A DNA stretch of 64,000 nucleotides from Ophiostoma sp. CBS 140.51 (GCA_029298735.1 JANSLP010000068.1:1-64000), one strand, 5' to 3'; positions 23,805-37,529 are shown, counted from the stretch's first letter. The notes: generated by a model from the sequence alone, not told the origin. Translations and numbers: made by a program.

Positions 23805-24908
23805 ATGCACTCTTCGCCATTGTCAGACCCGATCTTCAACATGGACGCCACGCATAGCAGCCACCTTTACGACGCGATGCAGACGAACGGTCTGTCGCCC
23901 CGCGACCTGTCGCCCCACGACACCACCGGCTTCGCCTTCAACAGCTTCGAGGGCGAGCCCTTTGCGGACGCAGATAACAGCTTCGTCGAGCCCCTCTCTA
24001 CCTCTGGCTCTCCTGTAAGTATTTCGTGCTTTCTAGAGAGATTGCAAAGTGCAACCATGCATGCCTCTAACACCGCCTAGTTCCAGTACGCCATGACGTA
24101 CGATATGGACCAGTATACCGCTGAGGGCGGTCTTCCCAGCCCTCAGACTGGTGGTCCCTCCCCCGCTAGCACCGCCGGCAGCATGCTTGACAACGTGCCC
24201 ATGGGTATGATGACCATGCCGGAGCAGCAGATGCAGCAGCCCATGGTCTCTTCGCACATTCGCAGCCACCCTGGCTCCGTCTCGTCTGTGGCCTCGTCTG
24301 CCACTGCCGTTTCCACCATATCGAACGGCCTCATGCCCGAACTGAACGCGGACGGCACCATTGTCAAGAAGGAGCTATCCCCCGGCCCTATGATGGGCAA
24401 TGTGACCCCACCCAAGGACGTTGCCACTCTTGCTACTGATGCAGCTGCCCCTGCTGAGGCGACTGCCGCGCCTGCCAACAAGCCTGCCAAGCGCAAGCGT
24501 GAGAACCGCTACAAGAACGCACCCCCGGCGGTCCTGTCCCGCCGCCGTGCACAGAACCGTGCTTCTCAGCGTGCCTACCGCGAGCGCAAGGACCAGCGCA
24601 TCCGTGATCTTGAGAGCGAACTTGAAAAGGTCCGCCATGAGAATGAGGCCAACAAGCTTCAGTTGAGCACCATGCACCACCAGATGTTGACTCTGCGTAT
24701 GGAGCAGAGCATGAACAGCCCCAGCCAGCAGCAGCAGCGCAGCGTCTCAATGTCCGGCATGCCGCCGCAGGTGCAGATGCACCAGCAGTTCCTGCCCGAC
24801 GGCCTCAGAGTGCCCCAGATGCCCATGACCATGATGAACCAAGGCGGCATGGTCCCCATGCAGCAGAGCTTCCCCATGGCTCCCCATAACTTCCCCATGG
24901 CTCCTTAA
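23805..24908 (+). CDS. YAP/AP-1-like bZIP transcription factor
   Basis: Nuclear DNA-binding regulator of the fungal Yap-like bZIP class; target genes unknown. Two exons, 23805-24014 and 24081-24908, give 345 aa (GTAAGT donor, CTAAC branch point). The frame stays open upstream, but the first in-frame ATG is at 23805; a second lies at 23841. The basic region sits at about residues 210-243, with the signature NRASQRAYRERK (Asn229, Ser232, Gln233, Arg234, Tyr236, Arg237). The zipper that follows is weak: heptad d positions read Leu247, Val254, Asn261, Met268, Leu275. The N-terminal half is Ser/Pro/Ala-rich and the C-terminus Met/Gln/Pro-rich, ending in a duplicated FPMAP. VKKE (165-168) matches a SUMO-acceptor consensus. 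There is no cysteine anywhere, so the redox domains of Yap1/Pap1 are absent. It is the only convincing gene within 29 kb. Confidence 0.9.
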
Positions 24909-27594
24909 ACGATAGGGACTTTGGTTTGAAGATTGCATATTGCGTTTTGATCTAGCATTTGCATGGAGTTCTTCCTCTGGGTTTGGGTGTGTCTCGGTCT
25001 GGGTTTCTTTTCTGGTGTTCTAGGTGTTTTCTGTCGTTTTCTATTCCCCCTCCTCTCTTCCTCTAGTCAAGGAAGATGAATGTTGCAAGCTCTTGGCTTT
25101 GTCTTTTCTTCATTCAGACTCTTGAGTCGGATTCGATAAGCCAACGGAGCCTGTCTTTTTTTTATTTTTTTTGTTGCTATACGGATTGACAATCCTTCTA
25201 CACCCGGGTCTTTTGAGACGGGGGTTTTCCGGCTTGGACTACAACTTATTGGGACGTGTATTTTTTTCGCGAAATGGGAACGGAAATGGGATTTTCTGCA
25301 TAGGGACTGGGAATGGGAATACTGTGGGAGTCTTGGGAGCCAATCTTGGGAAGGAAAGAGAAAAGGCGGGTAGGTTTTGCCTCATGGGCATCCGCTCTTA
25401 GTATTTTTGCTTATTTTGGCCAATAATCTTGAGTTCTTCATCACACCCTTGGCTCTTGGGCGAAGCGTTCGAGAGATCCAGTGAAGTTTCATTTTATTCT
25501 TATTAAAATCATTATATTAATACGTTTCATAAATAACTTCCCTTCTTGGCCTTTATTCAATCCCTTGTGATAGATCTTGTATTTGTCTGTCTATTATTGC
25601 ACTTTGTTATCAGATGTGCAACATTGTCTTTCTTTCTTGCCTACTTTCTCTCACATTGCCGGTTTTTATTCTCTCCGTTGACAGCAATTGTTCACTTTGC
25701 CAGTCTCCTTGTCTTTTTGGGAAGTGGGTGGCCTCAAGGACCCCCAAAATTGGGAGGCGGCAATCTCCTTGGATCATTGCGTCACTCTCAAGTGCTGTGA
25801 CGCTTCTGAAAGTAATTTTGAACATGCCCCGTCGAACAGACTTCGTACTTTGCCATGGAGGACCATCCCCGCTCAACCTGTATACGTTGGTCCGCGTAGT
25901 TTCACGGCACCAAAAAAAGTTGACAGGTTTATGAGTCTTACACATACATAGGATCCAGGTCCGGGCTTCAGGGATTTTTGCCATCCAACCGCGCCGTTTC
26001 GACTTTGGATGTATTTCTATGATGCTGGGAGGCAGAATTGATGATTACACATGGATCGAGGGCGCATAACCCTAAGAATTCAAGGCCGAAAGAGACGCTC
26101 ATTGGCAGACCACAGTGAATGTCTTCAAATTGTCTCTTCTCAGCGCACAACATCTAGTCCTGAAATAACAAACCGTCAGCAAACAAAAAATGGTACTCTT
26201 CGGACAACAAACAGGGCGGTGCCTCTTAATTTTCTTCTAGAAGGCTGCCCCTTCAGGTCGAAGTGCTGGTATCATGTCAGCAGCTTGTTGATTCAAAATG
26301 GATTTTGATAAAACAAAAAAGGAAACATCACAAAATGATGGAAAGTGCAAGCACAAATTTCCCGCATGTCTACGATAGTTTTTGCCAAAACAGGGGTCTT
26401 GTAGGGCAAGTTAGGGCAGAATAAAAGGGTCTCCAGAGATCGATCCTGTTAGGTGCCGGGGGATATGGGTTGGTTTACAAGGGATAGAAAATCAAAGGGT
26501 CCACTGTCTAAAATAAAGGGGCGTGTTAATGAACGAAATGGAGGACGAAAAGCGGCAGGCCGAGTTCAATTCCATGCTATTATGTAGGAGATGTAAAGGC
26601 GAACAGAACAAGTCAAAGTGAAAACGAAGAAAGTGCGCAAAGACTCTCTTTTGAGCGACTTTGTCAAAGTCTACGTCGTCATGTCGTGAAAAGGCAAACC
26701 GAGGTTTCCGTTTCCAGTGCATCGTGGCGGAATCATCTCGTCAATGATGAATTGAAGAGAACCTATGTTGTCGTCGCCGGCAATGTTCTCAATTGCCGAG
26801 ACATGTTCTCCCGTCCATCGTGGCACATGCTTTTTCTGGAGGGTGTATCTTCATTATATGATGTTGTCGACATTTACGAACCTCTTTATTTCCTCATTAG
26901 GACAGTCTCGCCCCACCTAGAATGACTCTTACAGTTACCTGGTAGACATAAATATTCAATGTTGATACTTTGTGTACGTCGATTATATTGCATACGATGT
27001 GCTGTCGTCGGCTATTGAAAACTCTCTTAACGCCTAGGGTCGCCCTTCCCCTTCCAGGTATAATGCCGAATTTCACAGAAGAGAAAAAAGACCAGGCGGG
27101 CGGGAGATGCGCCCCGGGTTGGTTCTGTCCAAGTGCTGAAGACCATCGCTTGCCGTGCGCTGTGTAGAAAGATAGCGGGCGATCGATCGACCGGGGGGTG
27201 CGCCTGTCCGCTATGTACTTCGTACCAAGGGCAAGTAATATGCAGTACCTCGTCCACTGTGATTGGGACGAGAGAGCAGATCTTTGCGGGGTGCATGCGA
27301 TAAAGTCTCCGCTGAGTCGCTTTGCGGCGAATATCTGCCCAACGGCTACTTGTGGGCTGCTTGTGGACGGACTGCTAATGGGCTAGTTGATCGCTGGAAA
27401 TCATTGGTCGTCGCAAGTTGTCGCCAACAAGGCCCACATTTTGGGGGGTAAAGAAGAAGGTGAATGATGAGCAATGAACGCGACTGAAAAGAAGATCGTT
27501 CGATTGAGAGCTTGTACAAGTCTTGGGAGTTCTGGGAGCAGATTCGAGGTGAACACTCGCATCGCAATAGCCTCGCAGGGACAGGTGAGGTTTT

Positions 27595-27620
27595 GGCAAG
27601 GTGGGCAAGGTGGGCAAGGT
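27595..27620 (+). repeat. 9-bp tandem repeat (GGCAAGGTG)
   Basis: Nearly three exact copies of GGCAAGGTG in non-coding DNA. Confidence 0.8.
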
Positions 27621-30600
27621 ATCCGTTTTTTGGGGATTGCTTCGTGCGGGTACCTGCAGGGAAGGAGCAACAAAGAAACAGACGAAACGACAAAATGAGA
27701 AAGAGACGAGCGCTGTTGTGGTGCTGGTGTCCCCACAAGGAAAGAGGGTACCACCCACCACACCTCTGTCCAGAGAGAGAGGGGGAAAGAGCTGAGCACG
27801 CTGCTGCGCTCGACATGTGATTGGTCGGCATCTCTTCCTGACCTCCACGCCCAGGTTGAAGAAAGAGCGATTGAAGGATCCACCTTTCTGATTGACGCTA
27901 GCGCTGACCCACTGCCCCTCCCCTCCATCTTCAGAGAGAGTCGAGAGCAGTCATCCAGCGCCTCTGTCTGCTGTTGTTTCCTTTGTTTGCGGTTGCCCAT
28001 CAATGGGCCCACTTTGGGGAGGGGAGACTGTCGCTCCTTCTCTGTTTGCGGTTTTGCGACAAGAGTTTCTTCAGCAGTGCAGGGACCTCCTTCCCATTCT
28101 CTTTCTCTTTATCGCATCTGAGACATTTGTCTCACAGAATGAAAGAAAGCATAACTGTGACGGCAATAGAGCGCAAAAGGCTCATCTCAAAGGGACGCAC
28201 AGCCAGACTCAACCGAAAAAGGCAACGAAACGCGCTGCCGTTCTCGTTCGTGGGATTTATGTTTTGTGGGCTCTGCCTCTCCTGTTCTGTCCTCGGCCAT
28301 TTGCCTGTTTCACTTTATTTTTGCTGATCTCTACGCCGAAGTTCCCTATGGAAGTACGGAGGTACTCTGTACCTGCATGTTGTGTTTTCTCTTGCCACTT
28401 GATGTCTCTGATGCTTTCAGAAGAAAAGTTTCTGTCTCTGTGGCACGATGCCGAGAGTGCACGGTTCAGGTGGTCCCTGCAGAGTGGATTCGGCAGTTTT
28501 TGCGTGCAAGATCTTGGCAGGGATGAGGAAGGAAGGAGAGCACGGACGTGTTCGTTTGCTCTTTCCTCTTTTTTTCTTGACCCACAATACCGGTCCAGCC
28601 AATCATAGTTCCCGGAGCCACTTACAGCCAAAGTTGATTTCAGTTCTGAACTCCCAACGACAAGTAAACTGCCAACAACTTCCACCAAGGGATGGTTTTT
28701 TTTTTTTTGAAACCTCGACAGAATGCCGGGACTGAAGAAAGGGATTGAAAGAAACGACCAGAGTCCCAAGAAGTCTCAAGAAAAGCACAGAGGGTAAATG
28801 TTTCCCCCACCCACCGGGACCCGAGCCCGAGGTCGTGGTGACAACAGACAAAAGACGAACAGGAATTGTAGACATTAAGGGCCATCAACTGTCCGTCGGG
28901 ACAGGGATATCAGGTGTATAGAAACGATGCAAGAATTAAGGGTCCTCAATGAAAGGGAAAGGATACGAGCCAAAATTGTGAAACGTGGTTGAAGTCGATA
29001 TACGTGTAAAGCAACAAAAAAAGCCACGGCAGCCTCGGACGATAAACAGAGATTAGGAACAAAAATCAAAGGAAATAACTACAACAAAAGAAAGCAAAAA
29101 CTGTAAAGAAAAGGCTCGGCCGAAATATTGTTTGATTTTTTTTCCCTGGTCTGTTTTGTATCTCTTTTTGTCACATCGGAAGATTTTCTCGTTTATGTCC
29201 TCACCTCTTTCTACATCCGAAGTGGAACGAGTCTAATAGTATCACGGGGAGGCCGTGATACGGCTTCGTGGCTTGGCTTGTCGTTTATTTTGACGAGTAG
29301 CCTTGAGAGAAGTATATGTTTTGCTCCAATCCCTTTATCCACGTGGATAGCCTTTGCAGGCTTGGTCCCGAGCTCGCATTCTCTCCATATCTTTATCAAA
29401 AATCTTCTCATATTTTGTGGCATTTCTCCTACTTTTCTTACTTTTCCTGTTCTTAACCTTTTGGCTATGCATCCTTATGTCGTGCGTCCGTCTTCATTGG
29501 CGGCTTGTCGAGGGAGGACAGCAGAACGGAAGATGACGAAAAGAAGAACGCAAGAGGAGAAACAGAGAAGAAAAAGAGGATGCGTGCCACAATGCACGCA
29601 CGTTGCCAATAGTTCGATCGGATCGTGGCAGTGAAGTGCACGAATTGAGTGCTGGGGAAGGCGGAAGGCGTTTTAGGTGGATGCTGGGCGCCCAGACTAT
29701 GGCCCTCCCCCCTCCCCCTCCCCCAAGATGCCTTTACGAGCTGTGGCTTCAGTGCTTTCTCTTAGACTTTGCACGCTTTTTCGCTTAAGAAGACAGTCCG
29801 TTACGGATAAACGAAAGGAGAGAGGGGGGCGTGTGGATGGAGTGGAGGGAACCACAGACAGTGAAAGGTGGAGAGGGGGCTCGATAACCTCGACAAGTCA
29901 CTAATACGCGTGGACTAACACCAAAGGGAGGCATTTAGGACATTTAGTGGTTGCGACATGTCCACTAACACTGCTGACCAACGCCTGTAGACCGCCCACC
30001 GCCCGCTAAAGGCTACTGTAAACAGCACTGGGCTGCAGCCACAGAAGCCACTGTAACCATTTGCAGATATCAGCTCATCCACTTATTCGCTTCAAGCAAC
30101 AACCATCACGAGGTTGAAAGAAAACTGCAGCAAAACGAAAGACAACGCAACCCAACCAGGAAAGGTGTCGACTATACATCAATACGCCTCCAAAATGAAA
30201 GGCCGTCGCTATAAGGGAAATGGTCAAGGTCGACTCTGGTTGCAATAATGAGGGCTGTATTGAGCTGGTCTCATCCGTCTGGGTTAGTTTGGCCTCTTGG
30301 GGGGTTGTGACCGGTGAAGACGGGTCTGGCAAGACTCATCTGGTACGGCTTGGGGCTGGTCTTAGCCTGGGGCTTGGCTGGGTTTGCAATTCGTCTTGGC
30401 CCTGGGTCTGGCCTTTTGGGGTAGGCTGGTCCCCTTTCATGTGGGCTGGCCGAATGAAAGGAGAAGACACACCGAGAGTTTAGACGACAGTTGATACCTG
30501 TGTCACTTTTTCTTTGTTGTATAATTCCGTGGTTCTGTATTACTGCCACCTCCCCGAACCTTTGGCTCCAAACTATGACAATCGACCTGCCATGTCGAGA

Positions 30601-33600
30601 GCATGTTGTTCATAAAACGAAAAGGATGAGAACCTGTTAGGATTCAAAATCAAGGAAGAAGCACGCAATTAACGGAAAGTACCGTCGGCACACGACATAA
30701 TGATGGAAGAGTTGTTAAGTAAGAAGGCTCAGAATTCATTATCATACCCCCAGCCACGAAATATGTTTGATAATTATTCTTAATAACTGGGTCTGGAGAA
30801 GCCTGGACAGGGCCTAGACAATGACTGGATAGGTCTCTTATCTGTTAAGGCTAGCCACCACATCAAGGCAGTGGCCACTAACACGGTTTGATAATCTTGT
30901 TTTCTTTTCTCCTTTTATCCTTCATCTTTCTACGCGTCATTCCTTTCTCCTCTTTAATTTGCCTCGTTCTTCGTTTTCCGGGGAATCCAATACTGCCTGT
31001 ATCTATTATCATGTCGATCATTCTCGGCAAGCTACAATTTGATATCTACTTTAGTAACTATGTTGAGCCCCAATCGAGGCGTAAACGGGGTGTACCACTA
31101 TAGAAAATTGCAATATCGAGATAGATATAAATGGAAGAGATAGAGGGTGTTCCCTAAAAGCGGTGAATGAAAGCGTCGTGAGCTCGTCGTATGATAAGAC
31201 CATCGAATGTCACCTACGGAAGCACATGCTGAAACAAAGCTTCAGTCTGGAATAACCTGCACCAGACATAGCATAGACGCTGAAACAAAAATCAATAACT
31301 CCCTCTTAAGTGATAAGGAAATTCAAACACATCACAGGACAGTTTCGACGAGGAGACCAGGCACACGCTGGAGCTCCCTCACAATACACAGCGCCGTGCT
31401 AGACAGGTCGATGTACCGCGCTAAAGAGGAATACAAGGGAAATTTTTCTGCTGTCTGCGGGCAATGCGGGCGCCGGTCTGCACCGAGGCAGGGTCCGTCG
31501 TTGGCGCCGGTGCGGCTTTGTTCCCATCGGCTCTCTTTAGTTTGGCCACCTCCCCTCACTCCCCTCAAACTCCCCAGCTGCCCTCGTCCACTAGTCTAAC
31601 CTTCTTCCTTGGTTACGATTTGCCTCCATGGCCTTTTGTCGGTAGACCTGCCCTCCCCTCCTCTCTACGTCTTCCTTTCCCCTTTCCTCCCCTTTTCTCT
31701 AAGCCACTAACAGCCACACTTGTCTACACCTGGTGACGGACCGTTCGACAGCCTGTCGCCAGTTGGTCTCCAGCCGGTCCCTCTCTTCGTGCACCATCTA
31801 TCTCCTCCCTCGCCTCTGTGTGGGCTGGATGATAAGGAGAAAAGTCTAGACTTTTTCACCACTCTTTTTTCCACTCGAAAAAGGAGACCGGATATGCTGG
31901 GTCCCACGACCGGATGTCGTCCTCACTAGCCATTGGCTTTTCTGCCCTCTCAGGCGGCGACGCCGCCCGCCGAGCTGCCCGTCCAGTGGAGAACCCCAGA
32001 GAAAAGCACTGGGGCGTCTGAGGGCGTGTAAGTGGTTTTCAGCTGGGTATGGTTGAGCTTGCAGTGGCCCAGTGGAGAAATAGAACACGGCCTGGCCGAT
32101 GTTTGTGAGCGACTTCCGTGGAAGGGACCGTCAACCAGCTCAGCCAGCCCAACCCAAGTCAACCCAGCCACTAAAAAATGAAGCTTGCTGCCTTGTTTTT
32201 TGACAGTCTATTTTTTTTGGTGAAGACTACGACAGCCTTGAAGATGTATGGCATCATGGCCTCATAAGGCATCCGTAGTCTGGCTATAGTATGTTGTCAA
32301 ACTCCATTCTTCAACGTACACGAGCACGATCTCGGAGGCACAGTTCTACAATCTCGGCGAGACTATTTTTATGTCGCCTTCTTTTTGTGAACAACCCTTA
32401 TCTTGTAATAGACTTTGTCAACTTTCTCTCGTCTTGGCATCCATATTGATCAACTGTTCTCCAGTCGTGTACGCCATGATGCAGGAGAAAGTCTCGGTGA
32501 AATGCGCAATGTATGGGTAGAATGTCAACATGTAAGTCGACGGACAGGCACTTGGGCATGAAGCCGTTTTCGACCGTCGACACCAGTGACTACATTCTCG
32601 CCCCAGCGATGGTCTTGACCTTCCCTACACTGAGATTCTGCCAAGGATGCCGAGCCTATACCGAAGGCAGTCCGAGTATAATGGCCACAAACAAAACAAT
32701 GAAGCATAACTGGCGGTGACGTCTTGGCCGTGAACGGACAGGTTTAACTAGGTAACCTATTCATATTAACTGTAGAAGAGTTTTCCTGTAAAGAGCTTTC
32801 AATCACACCCATCCCACCTTCAACCTCGGCATTTTTGTGTTCATACGAATCAGCCCAGCCTTGTGGTTTGATAGACAGACGTCTGTCAATGAAATGCGGG
32901 CACAGAGACTTGTCTGAAAGTCGAAGATTGACTGCTGTCTCGCCACAGTTCCTCTGTCTTATTTGTTGTTTTGTAATCCGTATAGTCCCGCTTGGACCCT
33001 TTTTACCTGCACTCCCGTATAATTGTCGTCACTCTATTTTGCTGACCACTTTCTTTGTAAGATTATAGACACCAATATTTTATTGTTGCTGCCCCATCGT
33101 ATACGAGAAACGACGGCCACATTTCGAAGACTATATTCGTGTACACCGTAGTCGCGTACATTGTATACTCGCCTCGCCTTGTTCAGTTCTTCCACTCCAT
33201 ATACGTGCCCTCCATACTGTGATCGACATTGATGGCAACTGATGCAATCCCCAGATAAGGACAGAACATAGGTGGGAAATAGGAAATACGAGACAAAATA
33301 AGAGAATATAAAAAAGAACCTGCTCACAGCAAGGCAGTGGGAGGTTCCAGACCATATCACCAAAGCCTCACCGAGCCCATATCACCCCGGGCGTTTGGCG
33401 GGCATTTCTGGCGTAAAGGTGTATGGCAGGTCCGACAAATACGCTGGGGTAAAAAGACAGGAAAATGGCCATCATCGACGAAGCCACGTATATTGCGTGC
33501 CCGTAGTCTGGATGCGCAAGTTGATCAACATCCCGGAAGTGGGTAAACAAAGATGGAGATGTTGGCTTGTTGCATCGGCCTTGCATGGGAAATGATTGAG

Positions 33601-35180
33601 TTTGTTTTCTTGTATTACCAACGTTTAAACAAAGTTCAAAAATTCGGTCTCATAGGATTGTCCAGCCAGTCGCTACTCGATGTGGCCCTCTATGAATTGG
33701 AACGTCGTAAAATGGTCCAATAAATAGTCTGCATCACGACTTCCCTAGCCAACCAGACCATACAGGTCCTATCGTCCAAGGGAGTATGTGTATACATAGA
33801 GCGAGGTAACAGTTTGCATGGCATCTACGGGAGGACAGAATAGGCAGTTGACAAATTTGCATCCAGCAAACTTGCATGCCAAGATAACGGAGCTTCTTGT
33901 CCATTGGGAAATTGGGAACAATAAAAGGGACTGAATGTTAAAGGCAAGAAAAATTGAAAGAAAAACTGGACAAGAACAAAATAAAGAAGGACCGTGGAGA
34001 GTGAACGCCGACGGAGAATATAGAAGAGTGGCAGACAGCGACGGAGAAAGTAAAGAGACCGACGCCCGTCAGTGTCGACTGTCAATACACCGATGCACCA
34101 ATGTTACCAATGCCACCGATGCCGCCGATGTGATCGGGCACGACATGAGATCGGATCGAAGGTATGTGGGCGTCCATGATGCAGAAACGGTACCCTTGTC
34201 GTCCCAAAAAAGCAAAATATCCCGGTCCAGCCTTGTGAGAGACAATGCAATGTACAAAAGAACGAGAGAAAACGAGAAACGCGAAACCGAGATCATGTGT
34301 TTGCCCGCGTGAGAGAGATTGCCAAGCCTCCGCGTATGCTCGTCCGTTGTCCGTCGAGTCCGTTGAGCTTTGATGCAGAGCACACGTCGATGAAGTGGAC
34401 GCCATGGGCCTCGGTAGTAGGACCCATTGATGCGCCTAGTGTTGGAGGGTGTGACACGGGAATTTTCAACGCATTGGGTAGGGATAAGCAGCAAGATGTG
34501 TTCACAAGGCGTGGTCTATGAGACTGTATTCAGTTATTTCAACTGCGGGTAAGAGAAGGAGGGTAGACAACAGGGATTAGACAAGGATCAGAAGCCCAAA
34601 ACGCGTAAGTCTAGCATCTTGGCGGGCAAAACCGTTCGATAGGGCAGATGCAAGTCTAGGTAGAGGTGTATGTGCATGTATGTGGATATCTTGGGTTTCT
34701 GTGGATCAACATCTGCCACAGTCGACTGTCGCCCACAAACAGCATATGAGACAGGAAAACCGTGCATCATCTCCTCATTTTCTCGGATCCGTACTCGTAC
34801 GTCGAAATAGTCGGGCAACCCTCAGCTGAAGACAGCGAACGTTGTGGATGTGTGGATGTTTGATTTCGTGCGGATGCGTGGTCAAAAGGGAACGGCTGCC
34901 CGAGGCTGCCGCAAAATTCCCCACAACTACGGTCCTTTCTAACGTCTTGGTCGAGAAGACCGTTGTGGGTATGCCTAGTTCTTCCAGCCCCCTGTATCCT
35001 TTACTTTTTTTTTTTAGGTGGCTGTCTTCAGCTTGTCAATGCGTGACAAAAGCAAGGAACCGCAAAAATGAAACAAGCATCCGAGGCGAATTGTCTTTCT
35101 AAATATCCCTTTGTCTGATCGATTGATCAATTGATCGATTGATAGACTTTCCTTGATCTTGACAACCGAGGATGCAAAGT

Positions 35181-35199
35181 AAAATAAATAAATAAATAA
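35181..35199 (+). repeat. (AAAT)n microsatellite
   Basis: Between four and five copies of AAAT/ATAA at the edge of an AT-rich stretch. Confidence 0.8.
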
Positions 35200-35379
35200 C
35201 GTATGATTTTGAACTGTAAGAGAGGAAAATACCACATGGCATACCCGCCAGGGCGCTCATGGCTGTCAGGTGAGTGCTATTGGGCAGTGTGGAGAGTACG
35301 AATTACACATATCGAGCAGGCGTCCTCACTCCCCGAGCACGCACGTCTTACTCTCTTTAAAATGTGGGAATAAAATGTT

Positions 35380-35581
35380 CTCGATGTATATATTTTTTTC
35401 TTTAGAATTCTATCTATTCCCATTATTTATACCCATCGGTAAGGGAAATAAGGGAAAATCTCTCACGGAAGGTACGATATATTATATACGTACCTTACTT
35501 ATTTAACGCGGTAAATCGTAAAGTTATACGTACTTATTACTATTAATTAATAAAGAAAGTTTAAGTATCGTAGTAATAAGT
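35380..35581. repeat. AT-rich island with two inverted repeats
   Basis: A stretch of about 200 bp much richer in A+T than its surroundings. AAGGTACG (35469-35476) is inverted at 35489-35496 around an ATATATTATATA core, and ACTTATTACTA (35532-35542) is perfectly inverted at 35571-35581. It could be the eroded end of a mobile element or a structural element. No coding sequence. Confidence 0.6.
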
Positions 35582-37529
35582 GAGACAGGGAAAGGCACCC
35601 GAAAGGTTGAGTTTCGCTTATCAGGAGCAGGCAACTTTCTGCCTCGTATTTTATCACTCTTTCAACCAACGCATTGCTGGTACGATGTGCGACAGCCTCT
35701 TGGACCTTTTAAAGAGATTCTGGACTAAAGAAAATGGTCACTGCCGCATTATTTTACTTACCGTATTCGACCACGGCCCTAGGGTTCAGGAACTGGTGCT
35801 GGGCTGGAACAGTCCTCGTTTGGCGACGAACAACTAATACCGGAACGAGAACGAGCAGATCACAACGCCTGCGTGCGCCGTTCACAGTAGAGAGAGACAA
35901 AAGAATAAAGAAAAATCCGAAAAATTTCCGTGGGTGGCGTACTCTTCCGCAAAACGACAAAAATACCAGGGCCAAGACGAAGAACCCAAACCCATGGGCG
36001 GAAAACGCTCCGCGCTTAATCTGTGGCTCTTGTGGCTGGAGAAAGAAAGGAAAAACAGAGAGAGAAAGGGAATTTTTCAGGGTTGGCAACACCGAGTTTG
36101 CCCTTTACCGTTTGACATCGTCAGGAACACACGAAAACAAATCGTAGCAGACGCCACAGTGACCTTTCACAGAAACAAAGGTTTTTGGTTGCCGTTTTGA
36201 TGCCATTCCAGAGGCAAAATGGCTTCATTTGTCTAGATCTAATCATCCATTGCCTGGGCATTGTTCTGGGCATCAACCAACCTGAAGTACACGTAAACAC
36301 ACACAAATGTCTCCAAAAATTATGTTCCTTCTCCTATCATCGCCTATGATACATGCACACCTTAGTTATGTTCTCGAATATAGCTAGGCTAATGTCCCTG
36401 TATCGTTACGTTCGGCTCAGAGTAAGAATCAAGGTTGCATTTGGGTGCTTGGGAAACCAAGAAACAAGAAACAAAGGGATGAAGAACAAAGGGACATAGA
36501 AGGAAAACAAAACGCTTGAAAGATACGAGATCAAAAAAGACTCATCGACAAGAATTGTACCTAGAGAAACCAACAAAGCTGTCTCGAATACAACGTTCAT
36601 GGAAATTAATATGCAATCCCGTCTGCCCTCGATGCCCTCCATTGTCCCTGTTTTCCAAGCTTGCCAAGTAGAATGTTGCTATTATTGCTTTTCGTGGAGA
36701 TGCCCTTATTTCGCTTGCAGCTTCTCCCGAGCCTGATTCTTTTTATAGCCATGGGCGGCATCGACATTTGTTGTAGAATATATTGTCGACGGTAAGTTCC
36801 GCTACATCTCCGGGATATGGTGAGAAATCAGGGTTTTTGCCGATATGTGAATTGCCTCTCTCCCAATGTACCAGACCGGGCAAAAAGCTTCAAAGGAGCG
36901 AGGGATGGTTGCATCCAAACCATATATCGGCCCCTGTTAACGGCGTATCTACGTAACTTACTTGAACAGGTACGTGTTTGCAAATCCGGGCTAAACTCCG
37001 CATGCCGTTGTCACCGTCTTGAGCCAATCGCAGCTGTCTGTCAGAAAGAACGCACGGCGAGGCCGTGCTGAGTACGTACATATGCACGTCGAAGGAGAGA
37101 AACAAACCTTGAGTACCTTAAATACCTTTGATACTTGGATTAAGCCTCATGGAATGTTGGCATCCCAGCCCTATATTTGTACCTTCTATCGAGAAAAGGT
37201 GCCCCTGAACTAGCGGGAATAAACCTCCAAGAATCACCAAAAAGAAGACCAGAAGCAAAGTCGATTGCCGACGGCAAGCGTGGAATCAAATCAAGAATAG
37301 TACATGTGAATTCGCCGTGACACATGACCCCTTTTTTGCGTTCGTATTGCAAAGGAGAAATGAGGAATATGAAAATAGAAGATAGAAAGAACCTCGAGGA
37401 CACGATGGAAAATCAAGGAAAATCAAGAAAACGAAATGTGACCCTCACCCTCGCTCCGTTTACAAAGAAACATGGACATAAACCAAATAGAAAAAAGCAA
37501 AAGCAAAATCAATCAAGAAACCCTCTTTT

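Larger units (their letters stand above)
24909..37529. other. 12.6-kb gene-poor region between bZIP and SNU114
   Basis: The first 500 bases or so are T-rich and probably the bZIP 3' UTR. I see no supportable gene in the rest. The longest open frame (27892-28608, plus) and the overlapping minus-strand frames at 27346-28012 lack any recognisable domain or coding bias. The region contains short tandem repeats (27595-27620, 35181-35199), an AT-rich island with inverted repeats (about 35380-35580) and another AT-rich patch near 25490-25545. No transposase, reverse transcriptase or long terminal repeats were recognised. Confidence 0.6.

Noticed and set aside
26560..26590. Possible tRNA B box (GTTCAATTCC)
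   Set aside because: No A box at the right distance and no cloverleaf could be drawn around it.
27892..28608. 238-aa plus-strand frame, the longest in the gene-poor region
   Set aside because: No domain or coding bias; overlapping frames of similar length on the other strand suggest chance.
30271..30549. Pro/Lys-rich minus-strand frame over GGCTTGG-like repeats
   Set aside because: Short degenerate sequence repeats, not a protein repeat of a known type.
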